From Rhodospirillales bacterium Ga0074136 (lineage in GTDB: Bacteria; Pseudomonadota; Alphaproteobacteria; Acetobacterales; Acetobacteraceae): a DNA stretch of 63,841 nucleotides. Position 1 is the first letter of the stretch, and every line of letters begins with the position of its first letter. Below are positions 43,884-53,730 of the stretch, one piece after another. Location of the stretch: NCBI GenBank assembly GCA_001464375.1, contig LNEW01000177.1, forward strand, positions 1 to 63,841, in the 5' to 3' direction. The notes beneath the pieces were generated by a model, which saw only the letters and a list, made by a program, of their open reading frames with translations, ran no database searches and was not told the origin of the DNA. A program made the translations under genes and the position numbers.

Positions 43884-43887
<4 letters not shown>
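42853..43887 (-). CDS. dppF: Dipeptide/oligopeptide ABC transporter ATP-binding protein DppF
   Basis: This 344-residue ATPase has Walker [11 protein letters not shown]-loop [14 protein letters not shown], signature [15 protein letters not shown] and Walker [15 protein letters not shown]. The C-terminal oligo_HPY domain contains [14 protein letters not shown], whose cysteines may bind an Fe-S cluster as in DppD/F homologues. The ATG overlaps the dppD stop by 4 bases. It energises uptake with DppD through the DppB/C channel. Confidence 0.94.
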
Positions 43888-44873
<986 letters not shown>

Positions 44874-44877
44874 CGCG

Positions 44878-45807
44878 TCAGATCCTTTTCGCCATGCGCG
44901 GGTCGAGCGTGTCGCGCAGGCCATCGCCGAGCATGTTCACCGCCAGCACCGTGATCGACAGGAACACCGCCGGGAAGAAGACGATGTAGGGCTTCACCTG
45001 CCACAACGCCCGGCCCTCGGCCATGATGTTGCCCCAGGACGGGATGATCGGCGGCGTGCCGGCGCCGATGAAGGACAGGATGGATTCCACGATCATCGCG
45101 CTCGCGCAGATGAAGGTCGCCTGCACGGTCATGGGCGCGATGGTGTTGGGCAGGATGTGGCGCCAGATGATGACCGGCGTGCGCGTGCCCGCCGCCACCG
45201 CGGCATCGACATAGGGCTGTTCGCGCAGCGACAGCACCACGCCGCGCACCAGGCGCGACACACGCGGCACCTCCGCGATGGTGATGGCGATGATGACGTT
45301 CTGCACCGACCCGCGCGTCAGCGCCATCAGCGCGATGGCCAGAAGGATCGGCGGGATGGACATCATGCCGTCCATCACGCGCATGATGATGCTGTCGGCC
45401 CAGCGCACGAAGCCCGACACGAGCCCGATGGTGAGCCCCGCGATCGAGGCCAGCACAGCCACCGAGAAGCCCACGATCAGCGACACCCGCGCCCCGTAGA
45501 TCACGCGCGAATAGACGTCGCGGCCCAGCATGTCGGTGCCGAACCAGTATTGTGCGGAAGGTTCGCGCGTGCGCCGCGCCGGCGCCAGCGACGTGGGGTC
45601 GGCATAGGTCAGCAGCGGCGCGAAGATCGCCATCAGCACCATGGTGAGCACAATGGCGCCGCCGATCGCGATCGACGGGTTGCGGTACAGGAAGCCCCAG
45701 AAGCCGTGGCGTGCCTTCACCGGCGGCATGATGTCGCCCATCGGCGCCGCGACGGCGACATTCGCCGCCGAGACGTCGCCCGGGCTGAGGACGGATGCGG
45801 AGGCCAT
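44878..45807 (-). CDS. dppC: Peptide-type ABC transporter permease DppC
   Basis: This 309-residue inner-membrane protein starts with a cytoplasmic tail, then [36 protein letters not shown] and five further helices. [22 protein letters not shown] and the EAA loop [25 protein letters not shown] are diagnostic. Its ATG shares one base with the dppB stop. A longer in-frame extension upstream belongs to another frame of dppB and is excluded. Confidence 0.94.
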   Translation of the reverse strand: MASASVLSPGDVSAANVAVAAPMGDIMPPVKARHGFWGFLYRNPSIAIGGAIVLTMVLMAIFAPLLTYADPTSLAPARRTREPSAQYWFGTDMLGRDVYSRVIYGARVSLIVGFSVAVLASIAGLTIGLVSGFVRWADSIIMRVMDGMMSIPPILLAIALMALTRGSVQNVIIAITIAEVPRVSRLVRGVVLSLREQPYVDAAVAAGTRTPVIIWRHILPNTIAPMTVQATFICASAMIVESILSFIGAGTPPIIPSWGNIMAEGRALWQVKPYIVFFPAVFLSITVLAVNMLGDGLRDTLDPRMAKRI

Positions 45808-46748
45808 CAGTAGCGGATCCTCGGGTCGAACAGGGTGTAGAGAATGTCGATGATCAGGTTCACCAGGACGTAGGTGAAGGAGAACAGCAGCACGACGCCC
45901 TGGATGACCGGATAGTCGCGCCGCAGGATGGCATCGACCGTCAGGCGCCCGAGGCCCGGGATGGCGAAGACGCTCTCGGTCACCACGGCACCGCCGATCA
46001 GCAGCGCGATGCCGATGCCGATGACCGTGACGATCGGCACCGCCGCGTTCTTCAGCGCATGCAGGAACAGGATGGACCGCAGCCCCGCCCCCTTGGCGCG
46101 CGCGGTGCGGATGTAGTCCTGCTGCAGCACTTCCAGCATGGATGCCCGCGTGATGCGCGCGATCAGCGCGATATAGACCGACCCCAGCGCGATGGCAGGC
46201 AGGATCAGGTTCTCCATCCAGGGAAAGAAGCCGTTGGAGAAGGGCGTGTAGCCCTGCACCGGCAGCCATTCGAGCTCCAGCGCGAAGATATAAGCCAGCA
46301 GGTAGCCCACCACGAAGACCGGCACCGAGAAGCCGAGCACCGCGAAGCCCATCACCAACTTGTCGATGAAGGTGCCCACGCGCGCCGCCGCGATCACGCC
46401 CATCGGCACCGCGATCGAGACCGCGAGGATGAGCGTCACCACCATCAGCGACAGCGTCGGTTCCAGCCGCTGCTTGATCATCAGCGACACCGGCAGGTTG
46501 GTGAAGATCGAAACCCCGAGGTCACCGCGCAGGATGTCGAAGACCCAGGCCCCGAACCGCACCAGATAGGGGCGGTCGAGGCCGAGGCTGGCGCGGATGC
46601 GCTCGACATCGTCGGGGGTGGCCTGGTCACCCGCGATCACCGCCGCCGGGTCGCCCGGCGCGATGTACAGAAGGCTGAACACGAACAGCGCCACCACCGC
46701 CATGACGGGAATGGTGGCGAGCACGCGTCGGACGACATAAGCGAACAT
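45807..46748 (-). CDS. dppB: Peptide-type ABC transporter permease DppB
   Basis: This 313-residue permease starts with the first helix [34 protein letters not shown] and contains [19 protein letters not shown], as in DppB. Six helices follow, with an EAA loop reading [26 protein letters not shown]. It forms the channel with DppC. It follows the closest binding-protein gene (46773) by 24 bp, so at least that binding protein should be co-transcribed with the permeases. Confidence 0.94.
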   Translation of the reverse strand: MFAYVVRRVLATIPVMAVVALFVFSLLYIAPGDPAAVIAGDQATPDDVERIRASLGLDRPYLVRFGAWVFDILRGDLGVSIFTNLPVSLMIKQRLEPTLSLMVVTLILAVSIAVPMGVIAAARVGTFIDKLVMGFAVLGFSVPVFVVGYLLAYIFALELEWLPVQGYTPFSNGFFPWMENLILPAIALGSVYIALIARITRASMLEVLQQDYIRTARAKGAGLRSILFLHALKNAAVPIVTVIGIGIALLIGGAVVTESVFAIPGLGRLTVDAILRRDYPVIQGVVLLFSFTYVLVNLIIDILYTLFDPRIRY

Positions 46749-46772
46749 GATCGCGGATTACCTGTCAGTGCA

Positions 46773-48374
46773 TCAGGACTTGGAAACGCCCCAGGCGAAG
46801 GGGATCGGCCCCTTCGTAATGCCCGTGACATTGCGCCGCCAGGCCTGGTAGCTGAGGAAGAAGCCGGTCGGGCAATACACCACGTTCTCGACCGCCGCGC
46901 GGTTGAGCCGCCCGATCGCGGCGCGTTCCTCGGCAAGGTTGTTCGCGGCGAGCCAGTTCGGCACCTCGGCCTCGACCGCCGGGATGTTCGGCCAGCCGAA
47001 CCAGGCGCCGTCGCCATTCGCGCGCACCGCGTTGTAGACCACCGGGTTGATGGCGTCGGCACCGGCGTGCCAGGTGTGGAACATGCTCCAGCCGCCCTGG
47101 TTGGGCGGGTTCTTCATGGCGCGGCGCTGGCCGACGGTGCCCCAGTCGGTCGCGACGAAATCCACGTTCATGCCCAGGCGCTTCAACAGGTCGGCGGTGA
47201 CGTCGCCCTGCGCCTTCGTGATCGGCTGGTCCTGCGCCACGACGCAGATCACCGGTTCGTTATTGTAGCCGGATTCACGCAGCAGCTGGCGGCCGCGCTC
47301 GAGGTTGGCCATCTTCAGCATCTCGCCGCCTTCCTCGGTATACAGCGGCGTATCGGGGGTGAAGAAGCCGCCCAGCGTCTTGCGCAGCGCGGGATCGTTG
47401 CCGACCACCGCACCCATGTAGTCGTCCTGGCTGAGCGCGGTCATCACCGCCTGGCGCACCTTCAGGTTGTTGAAGGGCGCATGCAGGTGGTTCATGCGGA
47501 AGGAGCCGATGTTGCCCAGCGGGTCGGCGATGTCGACCAGGATGTTGCGGTTGCGCCGCAGCACCGGGACCAGGTCGGTGATGGGGTTCTCCCACCAGTC
47601 GATCTCGCCGTTCTGCAGCGCGGCGGATGCGGTGGCCGGGTCGGGCATGATCACCCACTCGATCCGGTCCACCATCATGCGCTTGCCGCCGGCGAGCCAG
47701 GACGCGGGCTCATTGCGCGGCACATACTGGTCGAACTTCTGGAACACCGACCTGGCACCGGGCACCCATTCATTGCGCACGAAGCGCATCGGGCCGGAAC
47801 CCACGTATTCGTTGATCTGGGTGAAGCTGTCGAAGCGCGACGCGATGCGCTCGGGCATGATGAAGCACATCGGCGTGGCGTTCTTGCCCAGCGCCATCGT
47901 CATCTTGGGGAAGGGCGCGCTCAGCACCCAGCGGAAGGTGCGGTCGTCGACGGCGCTCAGTTCCACGTTGATGGCGCGCAGCAGCTGGCCCATCGGGTCG
48001 CGCGGCATCCAGCGGTTGATGGAGGCCACCACGTCGCGCGCGCGCACCGGCTCGTTGTCGTGGAAGCGCAGGCCCTCGCGCAGCTTGAAGGTCCAGGTCT
48101 TGCCGTCGCTGGAGGTCTCCTCGCCCTCGACCATCTGGCGCTGCGGCTGCAGGCGTTCGTCGAAGCCGTACAGCGTGTCCCACACCAGCACCGCGGCGTT
48201 GCGCACCACATACTGCGTGCCCCAGATCGGGTCGAAATTTGCAAGGTTCGCCTGCGGCACGAAGCGCAGCGTGCGCGCCGCGGCACCCTGCGACAGCGCC
48301 GGGGCCGAGGCCCCGCCGCTGGCGCCGATCGCGGCCACGCCGGCACCCGCCTTGAGGAACGTCCTGCGGTCCAT
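46773..48374 (-). CDS. Family 5 peptide-type substrate-binding protein, paralogue 1 (Tat-exported)
   Basis: This 533-residue SBP_bac_5 protein has a textbook Tat signal, MDRRTFLKAGAGVAAIG, then TLRFVPQANLANFDPIW, GLRFHDNEPVRARDVVASI, GSGPMRF and NAVRANGDGAWFGWP. The start at 48374 has AGGGAG upstream. It is one of five tandem homologues sharing order, length and the same C-terminal pattern RRNVTG-x-FWxxxKS/RRA. It is nearest the permeases and most likely the principal delivery protein of the system. Ligand unknown; di/oligopeptide, opine or other amine-rich compounds are family possibilities. Confidence 0.92.
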   Translation of the reverse strand: MDRRTFLKAGAGVAAIGASGGASAPALSQGAAARTLRFVPQANLANFDPIWGTQYVVRNAAVLVWDTLYGFDERLQPQRQMVEGEETSSDGKTWTFKLREGLRFHDNEPVRARDVVASINRWMPRDPMGQLLRAINVELSAVDDRTFRWVLSAPFPKMTMALGKNATPMCFIMPERIASRFDSFTQINEYVGSGPMRFVRNEWVPGARSVFQKFDQYVPRNEPASWLAGGKRMMVDRIEWVIMPDPATASAALQNGEIDWWENPITDLVPVLRRNRNILVDIADPLGNIGSFRMNHLHAPFNNLKVRQAVMTALSQDDYMGAVVGNDPALRKTLGGFFTPDTPLYTEEGGEMLKMANLERGRQLLRESGYNNEPVICVVAQDQPITKAQGDVTADLLKRLGMNVDFVATDWGTVGQRRAMKNPPNQGGWSMFHTWHAGADAINPVVYNAVRANGDGAWFGWPNIPAVEAEVPNWLAANNLAEERAAIGRLNRAAVENVVYCPTGFFLSYQAWRRNVTGITKGPIPFAWGVSKS

Positions 48375-48547
48375 ATCACCGTCTCCCTGACATCGATCGG
48401 GCGGAGCCTTGCCTGCCCGGTTCACGATCACATTGCATCAAACTTGGGCGCGTCACCAGCACCCCCGCCGGCGCTTCCGCAGGCAGGGCGTGCCCGCACC
48501 CGGGTCGCGCACACCGTGCAGCACACGCCGTGCCACGCCGCGGGGCG

Positions 48548-50140
48548 CTACGACTTGCCGATGTTCCAGAACACCGTCGCGGGCGCGCGGAAGGCGCCGG
48601 TCACGTTGCGCCGCCAGGCCGAGGGCTGCCAGTAGTAGCCGAGCGGGACGTAATACATCTCGCGCATGGCCACGCGGTTCAGCGCCTGGCCGATGCGCCG
48701 GCTCTCGGCCGGATCGCCGCCCTTCGCGACCCATTCCGCGCGCAGCGCCTCCACCTCCGGCACGTCCGGCCAGCCGAACCAGGCGTTGTTGCCGTTGGCG
48801 CGCAGGAACAGGTGGAACACCGGCAGCGCCAGCGACTGCCCGGAGGAGGTGGTGTGGATGATCGACCAGCCGCCGCGCTCGACCGGTTCCTTGCTGGTGC
48901 GTCGCTGCACCAGCGTGCCCCAGTCCGCCGAGATCAGTTCCAGGTTCATCCCCAGGCGGCGGATGATGTCCGCGGTCATCAGCGACAGCGCGTTGATCTG
49001 CGGATAGTCGCCCGGCGCTATGATCACGACCTTCTCGCCATTGTAGCCTGCGGCGGTCAGCGCCGCCTTCGCCCGCTCGATGTTGCGCACCTTCAGCGCA
49101 TCCGACCCTTCCTCGTTGGCCAGCGGGGTGTCGCAGGTGAACACGCCCTCGCACGCGCCCCAGCCGGCGGGATCGTCGCCGGCGACGGCGCGCAGGTAGT
49201 CGCGCTGGTCCACCGCCATCGCCACCGCGCGGCGGATGGCGGGGTTGTTGAACGGCGGCTGCAGCGTATTGAAGCGCGCGACGCCGTAGGTGCCATCGGT
49301 CAGGCGCTGTTCGACCACCACGTTGCGGTTGCGCCGCAGCATCGGCAGCAGATCGTGCAGGGGGTATTCCCAGTAATCCTGCTCGCCCTGCGCCAGCGCG
49401 TTGGCGCTGGTGGCGGGGTCGGTGATGATGGTCCACTCGACCTTGTCGATGCGCGGCACGCGCCCGCCGGCGAGGCCGTCCGGCGCCTCGTCGCGCGGCA
49501 CGTAGCGGTCGTTCTTCGCCCAGGACGCGCGCTGGCCGGGATTCCATTCATCGGCGAGGAATCGGAACGGACCGCTGCCGATGGTATCGCGGATCTGCGT
49601 GAAGGCATCGGTGCGCGCGATGCGCTCGGGCATCACGAAGCAGGGGAACTGCGTCTGTCCCAGCGCCATGATGAGCAGCGGCGTGGGGCGATGCAGGCGG
49701 AAGCGGAAGCGGGTGTCGTCCACCGCCTCGACCGCAGCGACATTCTCGCCGAGCACCTGCATGAACGGGTCGCGCCGGCGCCAGCGCTCGATGGACGCGA
49801 CGCAGTCCTTCGCCGCCACGCGCTCGCCGTCGTGGAACATCAGGCCGGGACGCAGCGTGAAGGTCCAGGTGAGCTGGTCCTGGCTGACCTCCCAGCCTGC
49901 CGCCATCTGGGGCTTCACGTTGCCGGCGGCGTCGGTGGCGCAGATCTGGTCGTAGATCATGAACGCGTTGTTGCGGGTGACCACCGCCGTCGTCCAAACC
50001 GGATCGAGGCTGGTCAGGTTCGCCTGCGGGATGACGCGCAGCGTGCGCGCCGCCGCGCCCTGCGACAGCGCGGGTGCCGAGGCACCGGCGGCCGCGACAC
50101 CCGCCGCGCCGCCAAGGAAGGTCCTGCGTTCCATGCTCAT
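48548..50140 (-). CDS. Family 5 peptide-type substrate-binding protein, paralogue 2 (Tat-exported)
   Basis: This is a 530-residue paralogue with signal MSMERRTFLGGAAGVAAAGASAPALSQ and mature start ARTLRVIPQANLTSLDPVWTT. GLMFHDGERVAAKDCVASIERW, GSGPFRF and ANGNNAWFGWPDVPEVEAL are shared with the other copies. ATG 50140 is favoured over 50152 because AAGGAG lies five bases before it. Its stop is 173 bp before paralogue 1, in a gap with no recognised gene or terminator. Confidence 0.91.
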   Translation of the reverse strand: MSMERRTFLGGAAGVAAAGASAPALSQGAAARTLRVIPQANLTSLDPVWTTAVVTRNNAFMIYDQICATDAAGNVKPQMAAGWEVSQDQLTWTFTLRPGLMFHDGERVAAKDCVASIERWRRRDPFMQVLGENVAAVEAVDDTRFRFRLHRPTPLLIMALGQTQFPCFVMPERIARTDAFTQIRDTIGSGPFRFLADEWNPGQRASWAKNDRYVPRDEAPDGLAGGRVPRIDKVEWTIITDPATSANALAQGEQDYWEYPLHDLLPMLRRNRNVVVEQRLTDGTYGVARFNTLQPPFNNPAIRRAVAMAVDQRDYLRAVAGDDPAGWGACEGVFTCDTPLANEEGSDALKVRNIERAKAALTAAGYNGEKVVIIAPGDYPQINALSLMTADIIRRLGMNLELISADWGTLVQRRTSKEPVERGGWSIIHTTSSGQSLALPVFHLFLRANGNNAWFGWPDVPEVEALRAEWVAKGGDPAESRRIGQALNRVAMREMYYVPLGYYWQPSAWRRNVTGAFRAPATVFWNIGKS

Positions 50141-50148
50141 GGTCTCCT

Positions 50149-51741
50149 TCATGTCCGCCGCAGGTTCCAGAACAGCGCCAGCCCCGGCACGCGCCCGGTC
50201 AGGTTGCGCTTGATCGCCGTCATGGACAGGTAGGCGCCGACCGGCACGTAGGGCAGTTCATCCATCGCGACAGTCTGCATCTCGCGTGCCAGGCGCTGCT
50301 CGGTCGCGAGGTCGGGCGCCTCGAACCAGGCGTCGCGCAGTTCCTCGAGCCGCGGTGCGGTCGGCCAGCCGAACCAGGCACTGGCGCCATTGCCGCGCAG
50401 CGGGAAATGCGCCGCCGGATCGGCGAAATCGACCGAGGAGAAGGCGGTGAACAGCATCGACCAGCCGCCGCGCTCCACCGGCTCGCGCGAGGTGCGCCGC
50501 TGCACCGTGGTGCCCCAGTCGGTCAGCACGATGTCGGCGTTGAAGCCGAGGCGCCGCACCAGGTCGGCACCCACCTGCGTCATGGCGGACGGCGCCAGGA
50601 TGTCGGTCGGGCCGATCAGCCGCATGAGCTGGTTGGTGTAGCCGGCCTCGCGCATCAGGGCCTTCGCGCGGTCCACGCTGCGCGCGCCGGCCAGCGCGCC
50701 GAGGCCGGCATCATTCGCGAGCGGCGTGCCCGGCGTGAACATGCCCACGCCGGTGCGGTAGATCGCCGGATCGGTGCCGACCACCGCCTGCATGAAGTCC
50801 TCCTGCGCGATCGCGGGCAGGATCGCCTGGCGCATCTTCTTGTCGTTGAAGGGCGCGTGCAGGTGGTTGAAGCGCAGGATTCCGGTGAGCGGCAGCGGAT
50901 CGATCGCCTCGATGACCAGGCCGCGGTTGCGGCGCAGCAGCTGCTGGATCTCGGGCGGCGGCTGCTCGTACCAGTCGATCTCGCCGGTCTGCAGCGCGGC
51001 CGCGGCGGTCGCGGCGTCGACGATGATGTTCCATTCGACGCGGTCGAAATGCGCGACCTTCGGGCCCGCCGTCAGGCTCGGCGTGCCGGAGGAGACCGGG
51101 ACGTAGTCCGCGAAGCGCTCATACACCACGAGCGAGCCGGAATTGTACTCGTCCGCCTTGAACTTGAAGGGGCCGGAGCCGACCGCCTCGCGCACCTGCT
51201 GGAACGGGTCGGTCCGCGCGAGCCGTTCCGGCATGATGAAGGCCGGGCTGTTGGAGACCTGGCCCAGCGCCTTGAACAGCAGCGGGAACGGGCGCTTCAG
51301 CTTGAAGCGGATGCGCCGGTCGTCCACCACCTCGAGCGCGTCGATCACGGTCTCGAGCTTCTGGCCGAAGGGGTTGCGCTTCATCCAGCGCGTGATGGAG
51401 GGCACCACGTCCTGCGCGCGCACCGGCTCGCCGTCGTGGAACTTCAGCCCCGGGCGCAGCGTGATGGTGACGACCTTGCCGCCATCGTCCAGCACATGGC
51501 CCTCGGCCATCTGCGGCTGGGGCGCGAAGGACGCATCCAGCCCATACAGGCTGTCGTAGATCATGTGCCCGTGGTTGCGGGTGATGTTCGCCGTGGTCCA
51601 GATCGGGTCGAGGCTCGTGAGGTTCGCCTGCGGCACCATCTTGAGCACGCGGTTGGCCGGCGCCTGCGCGGTGGCCACGCGCGGCAATGCGGCCACGGCT
51701 CCCGCAGCCGCGGAACCCCGCAGCAGATCACGACGATTCAT
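50149..51741 (-). CDS. Family 5 peptide-type substrate-binding protein, paralogue 3 (Tat-exported)
   Basis: This 530-residue paralogue has signal MNRRDLLRGSAAAGAVAALPRVATAQ. The mature protein begins NRVLKMVPQANLTSLDPIWTTANITRNHG and has GLKFHDGEPVRAQDVVPSITRW, GSGPFKF and GNGASAWFGWPTAPRLEEL. GGGAGACC precedes ATG 51741. Only 8 bp separate its stop from paralogue 2's start, so these two are translationally close. DPAAHFPLR replaces the more common Asn-rich ligand-site segment, suggesting a shifted ligand preference (inference). Confidence 0.91.
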   Translation of the reverse strand: MNRRDLLRGSAAAGAVAALPRVATAQAPANRVLKMVPQANLTSLDPIWTTANITRNHGHMIYDSLYGLDASFAPQPQMAEGHVLDDGGKVVTITLRPGLKFHDGEPVRAQDVVPSITRWMKRNPFGQKLETVIDALEVVDDRRIRFKLKRPFPLLFKALGQVSNSPAFIMPERLARTDPFQQVREAVGSGPFKFKADEYNSGSLVVYERFADYVPVSSGTPSLTAGPKVAHFDRVEWNIIVDAATAAAALQTGEIDWYEQPPPEIQQLLRRNRGLVIEAIDPLPLTGILRFNHLHAPFNDKKMRQAILPAIAQEDFMQAVVGTDPAIYRTGVGMFTPGTPLANDAGLGALAGARSVDRAKALMREAGYTNQLMRLIGPTDILAPSAMTQVGADLVRRLGFNADIVLTDWGTTVQRRTSREPVERGGWSMLFTAFSSVDFADPAAHFPLRGNGASAWFGWPTAPRLEELRDAWFEAPDLATEQRLAREMQTVAMDELPYVPVGAYLSMTAIKRNLTGRVPGLALFWNLRRT

Positions 51742-51838
51742 GTTGGTCTCCCAGCCTTCAGAGGGGGGCATCTGACCAGCCGGGGCGGTGAACGGCAAGC
51801 CGCCCCTCCTGCCCGCCTTCCGACGCCCGGAAAATAGC

Positions 51839-51960
51839 GGATCGTGCGGCGGCACGATCCGGGAGCGCAACGCGCGACCGCGCCCAGACCATCAGCCGTC
51901 CCCGGCGCGCCAGTGCAAGACGCGCAAGCCAGGCCGGCGAATGCCGGCGCCCAAGGGCAC
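51839..51960 (-). repeat. Inverted dispersed copy of the 137-bp repeat family
   Basis: Read on the minus strand, this segment has GGCGCCGGCATTCGCCGGCC, then GGTCTGGGCGCGGTCGCG and finally GGATCGTGC-CGCC-GCACGATCC (51839-51860 on the plus strand), the same order as in the 13-kb array. Here the palindrome has become a 9-base stem with a 4-base loop, so base pairing is kept although the centre changed. It fills the gap between binding-protein paralogues 3 and 4. Confidence 0.87.
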
Positions 51961-51963
51961 GAA

Positions 51964-53541
51964 TCAAGCGCGCTGGATGTTCCAGAACACCGGCAACCCC
52001 TTCAGCATCCCCGACAACCCCCGGCGATAGGCGGTCGCCTGGAAATACTGGCCGAGCGGCAGATAGGGCGCCTCGCGCAGCGCCTCGGCCTGGATCTCGC
52101 GCGCCAGGCGCTGCTCGGCCTCCAGGTTCGGCGCGTCGAACCACTGGCCGCGCAGTTCCTCCATCCGCGGCATGGTCGGCCAGCCGAACCAGGCGCGGTC
52201 GCCGGTGCCGCGCAGCGCCTGGTTCACGCCGGGGCTGAGCATGTCGAGACCCGTCCAGAAGGTGAAGAACAGGCTCCAGCCGCCGCGGTCGGGCGGCTCG
52301 CGCCGGGCGCGGCGCTGCACCAGCGCGGACCATTCGCCGGAGACCACCTCGACCTCCATGCCGACGCGCTTCAGCGTCTCGGCGCCGACCGTGGCGAGCG
52401 CGGCCAGCGTCGGGAAGTCGTTGGCGGCGAGCAGCACCACCTTCTCCCCGGCATAGCCGGCTTCAGACAATTCGCGCTTCACACGTTCGGGATCCCGCGC
52501 CGAGGTCAACGCCTCCAGCCCGGCATCGTTCGCCAGCGGCGTGCCGGGCGGAAAGATGCCGATGTCGCCGCGCCACAGGGAGCGATCGGCGCCGACGACC
52601 GTCGACATGAAGGCGCCCTGGTCGATCGCGCCCAGCAGGATGCGGCGGATGGCGGGGCGGTTGAAGGGCGGGTGCAGCGCGTTGAAACGCGCCATGCCGA
52701 TGAAGCCGATCGGGTCGGGCACCTCCATGACGATGGCGCGGTTCCGGCGCAGCGTGGCCTGCACGTCGCCGAGCGGGTTCTCCCACCAATCGACCTCGCC
52801 GCTGCCCAATGCGCTCGCCGCACTGGCGGCGTCGGGCATCACGTGCCACTCGACGCGGTCGAAATGCACGCGCTTGGGCCCGGCGGTCCAGGTCGGGATG
52901 CCCTCGGCGCGCGGCACGTAGTCGCCGAAGCGGTCATAGACCACGCGCGTGCCGGGGATGCGTTCGCGGAAGCGGAAGGGGCCGGATCCGATGATCTCGG
53001 CGACCGGTCGCGCCGGGTCGGTGGCGGCAATCCGCTCGGGCATGATGAAGCAGACGGGCGCGGAGGGCTTCGCCAGCGCGGCGAACAGCTGCGGAAAAGG
53101 CCGCGACAGGCGGATCAGGATGCTGCCGTCATCGGGTGCCGCGATTTCCTCGGTGCGCGCCAGCAGCACCTGGCCGAGCGGATCGCGCGCCGCCCAGCGG
53201 CGGATCGACGCCACGCAATCGGCGCCGCGCACCGGCGTGCCGTCGTGGAACTTCAGCCCTTCGCGCAGCTTGATGGTGATGCGCCGGCCGTCATGCGCGA
53301 CCTCGTGGCCCTCGGCCATCTGGGGTTCGGGCTGGTAGTCCTGGTTGAAGCCATACAGCGTGTCCCACACTGCGAATCCGTGGTGGCGGGTGGCGTTGGC
53401 GGTGGTGACGATCGGGTCCAGCACCGCCAGGTCGGATTGCGGGACGAATTTCAGCACGCGCGCCGCCCCGGTGGTCCCCTGCCCCAGCGCCGGGCGCGCC
53501 AATGTCAGGGAAGCGGCGGCAAGGAGGTGGCGTCGCTGCAT
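51964..53541 (-). CDS. Family 5 peptide-type substrate-binding protein, paralogue 4 (Tat-like signal)
   Basis: This 525-residue paralogue has signal MQRRHLLAAASLTLARPALGQ, a weak twin-arginine variant. RVLKFVPQSDLAVLDPIVTTANATRHHG, GLKFHDGTPVRGADCVASIRRW, GSGPFRF and GTGDRAWFGWPTMPRMEEL mark the family. The upstream ATG at 53553 is an alternative start with a slightly longer n-region. A repeat copy lies after its stop and a structured 189-bp gap precedes it. Confidence 0.9.
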   Translation of the reverse strand: MQRRHLLAAASLTLARPALGQGTTGAARVLKFVPQSDLAVLDPIVTTANATRHHGFAVWDTLYGFNQDYQPEPQMAEGHEVAHDGRRITIKLREGLKFHDGTPVRGADCVASIRRWAARDPLGQVLLARTEEIAAPDDGSILIRLSRPFPQLFAALAKPSAPVCFIMPERIAATDPARPVAEIIGSGPFRFRERIPGTRVVYDRFGDYVPRAEGIPTWTAGPKRVHFDRVEWHVMPDAASAASALGSGEVDWWENPLGDVQATLRRNRAIVMEVPDPIGFIGMARFNALHPPFNRPAIRRILLGAIDQGAFMSTVVGADRSLWRGDIGIFPPGTPLANDAGLEALTSARDPERVKRELSEAGYAGEKVVLLAANDFPTLAALATVGAETLKRVGMEVEVVSGEWSALVQRRARREPPDRGGWSLFFTFWTGLDMLSPGVNQALRGTGDRAWFGWPTMPRMEELRGQWFDAPNLEAEQRLAREIQAEALREAPYLPLGQYFQATAYRRGLSGMLKGLPVFWNIQRA

Positions 53542-53616
53542 GGTGGGGTTCCGCATCGCGGCCGCAGTCTCCACCAGATCGCCCGGCGTCGCGCAAGGGG
53601 CGGCGCCTTGTTGGGG

Positions 53617-53718
53617 ACCGGCACCGGCCCGCTCCCCCACCCGGCCACCCAACAGGCAGGCGGCCGGGGGGGGGCGGGCTGGTGCCGGTGTTCGGAATGC
53701 GCCTAGCGGCGCATTCCG
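53617..53718. other. Structured intergenic stem-loops between binding-protein paralogues 4 and 5
   Basis: ACCGGCACCGGCCCGC (53617-53632) is complementary, with one mismatch, to GCGGGCTGGTGCCGGT (53674-53689), with smaller complementary stretches (CTTGTTGGG and CCCAACAGG) in between. Beside it a perfect 10-base hairpin, CGGAATGCGC and GCGCATTCCG with a 6-base loop, spans 53693-53718, just after the paralogue 5 stop. No U-run follows. They could attenuate or protect the message between the two genes. Confidence 0.5.
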
Positions 53719-53730
53719 GTGGAAGGCCGC

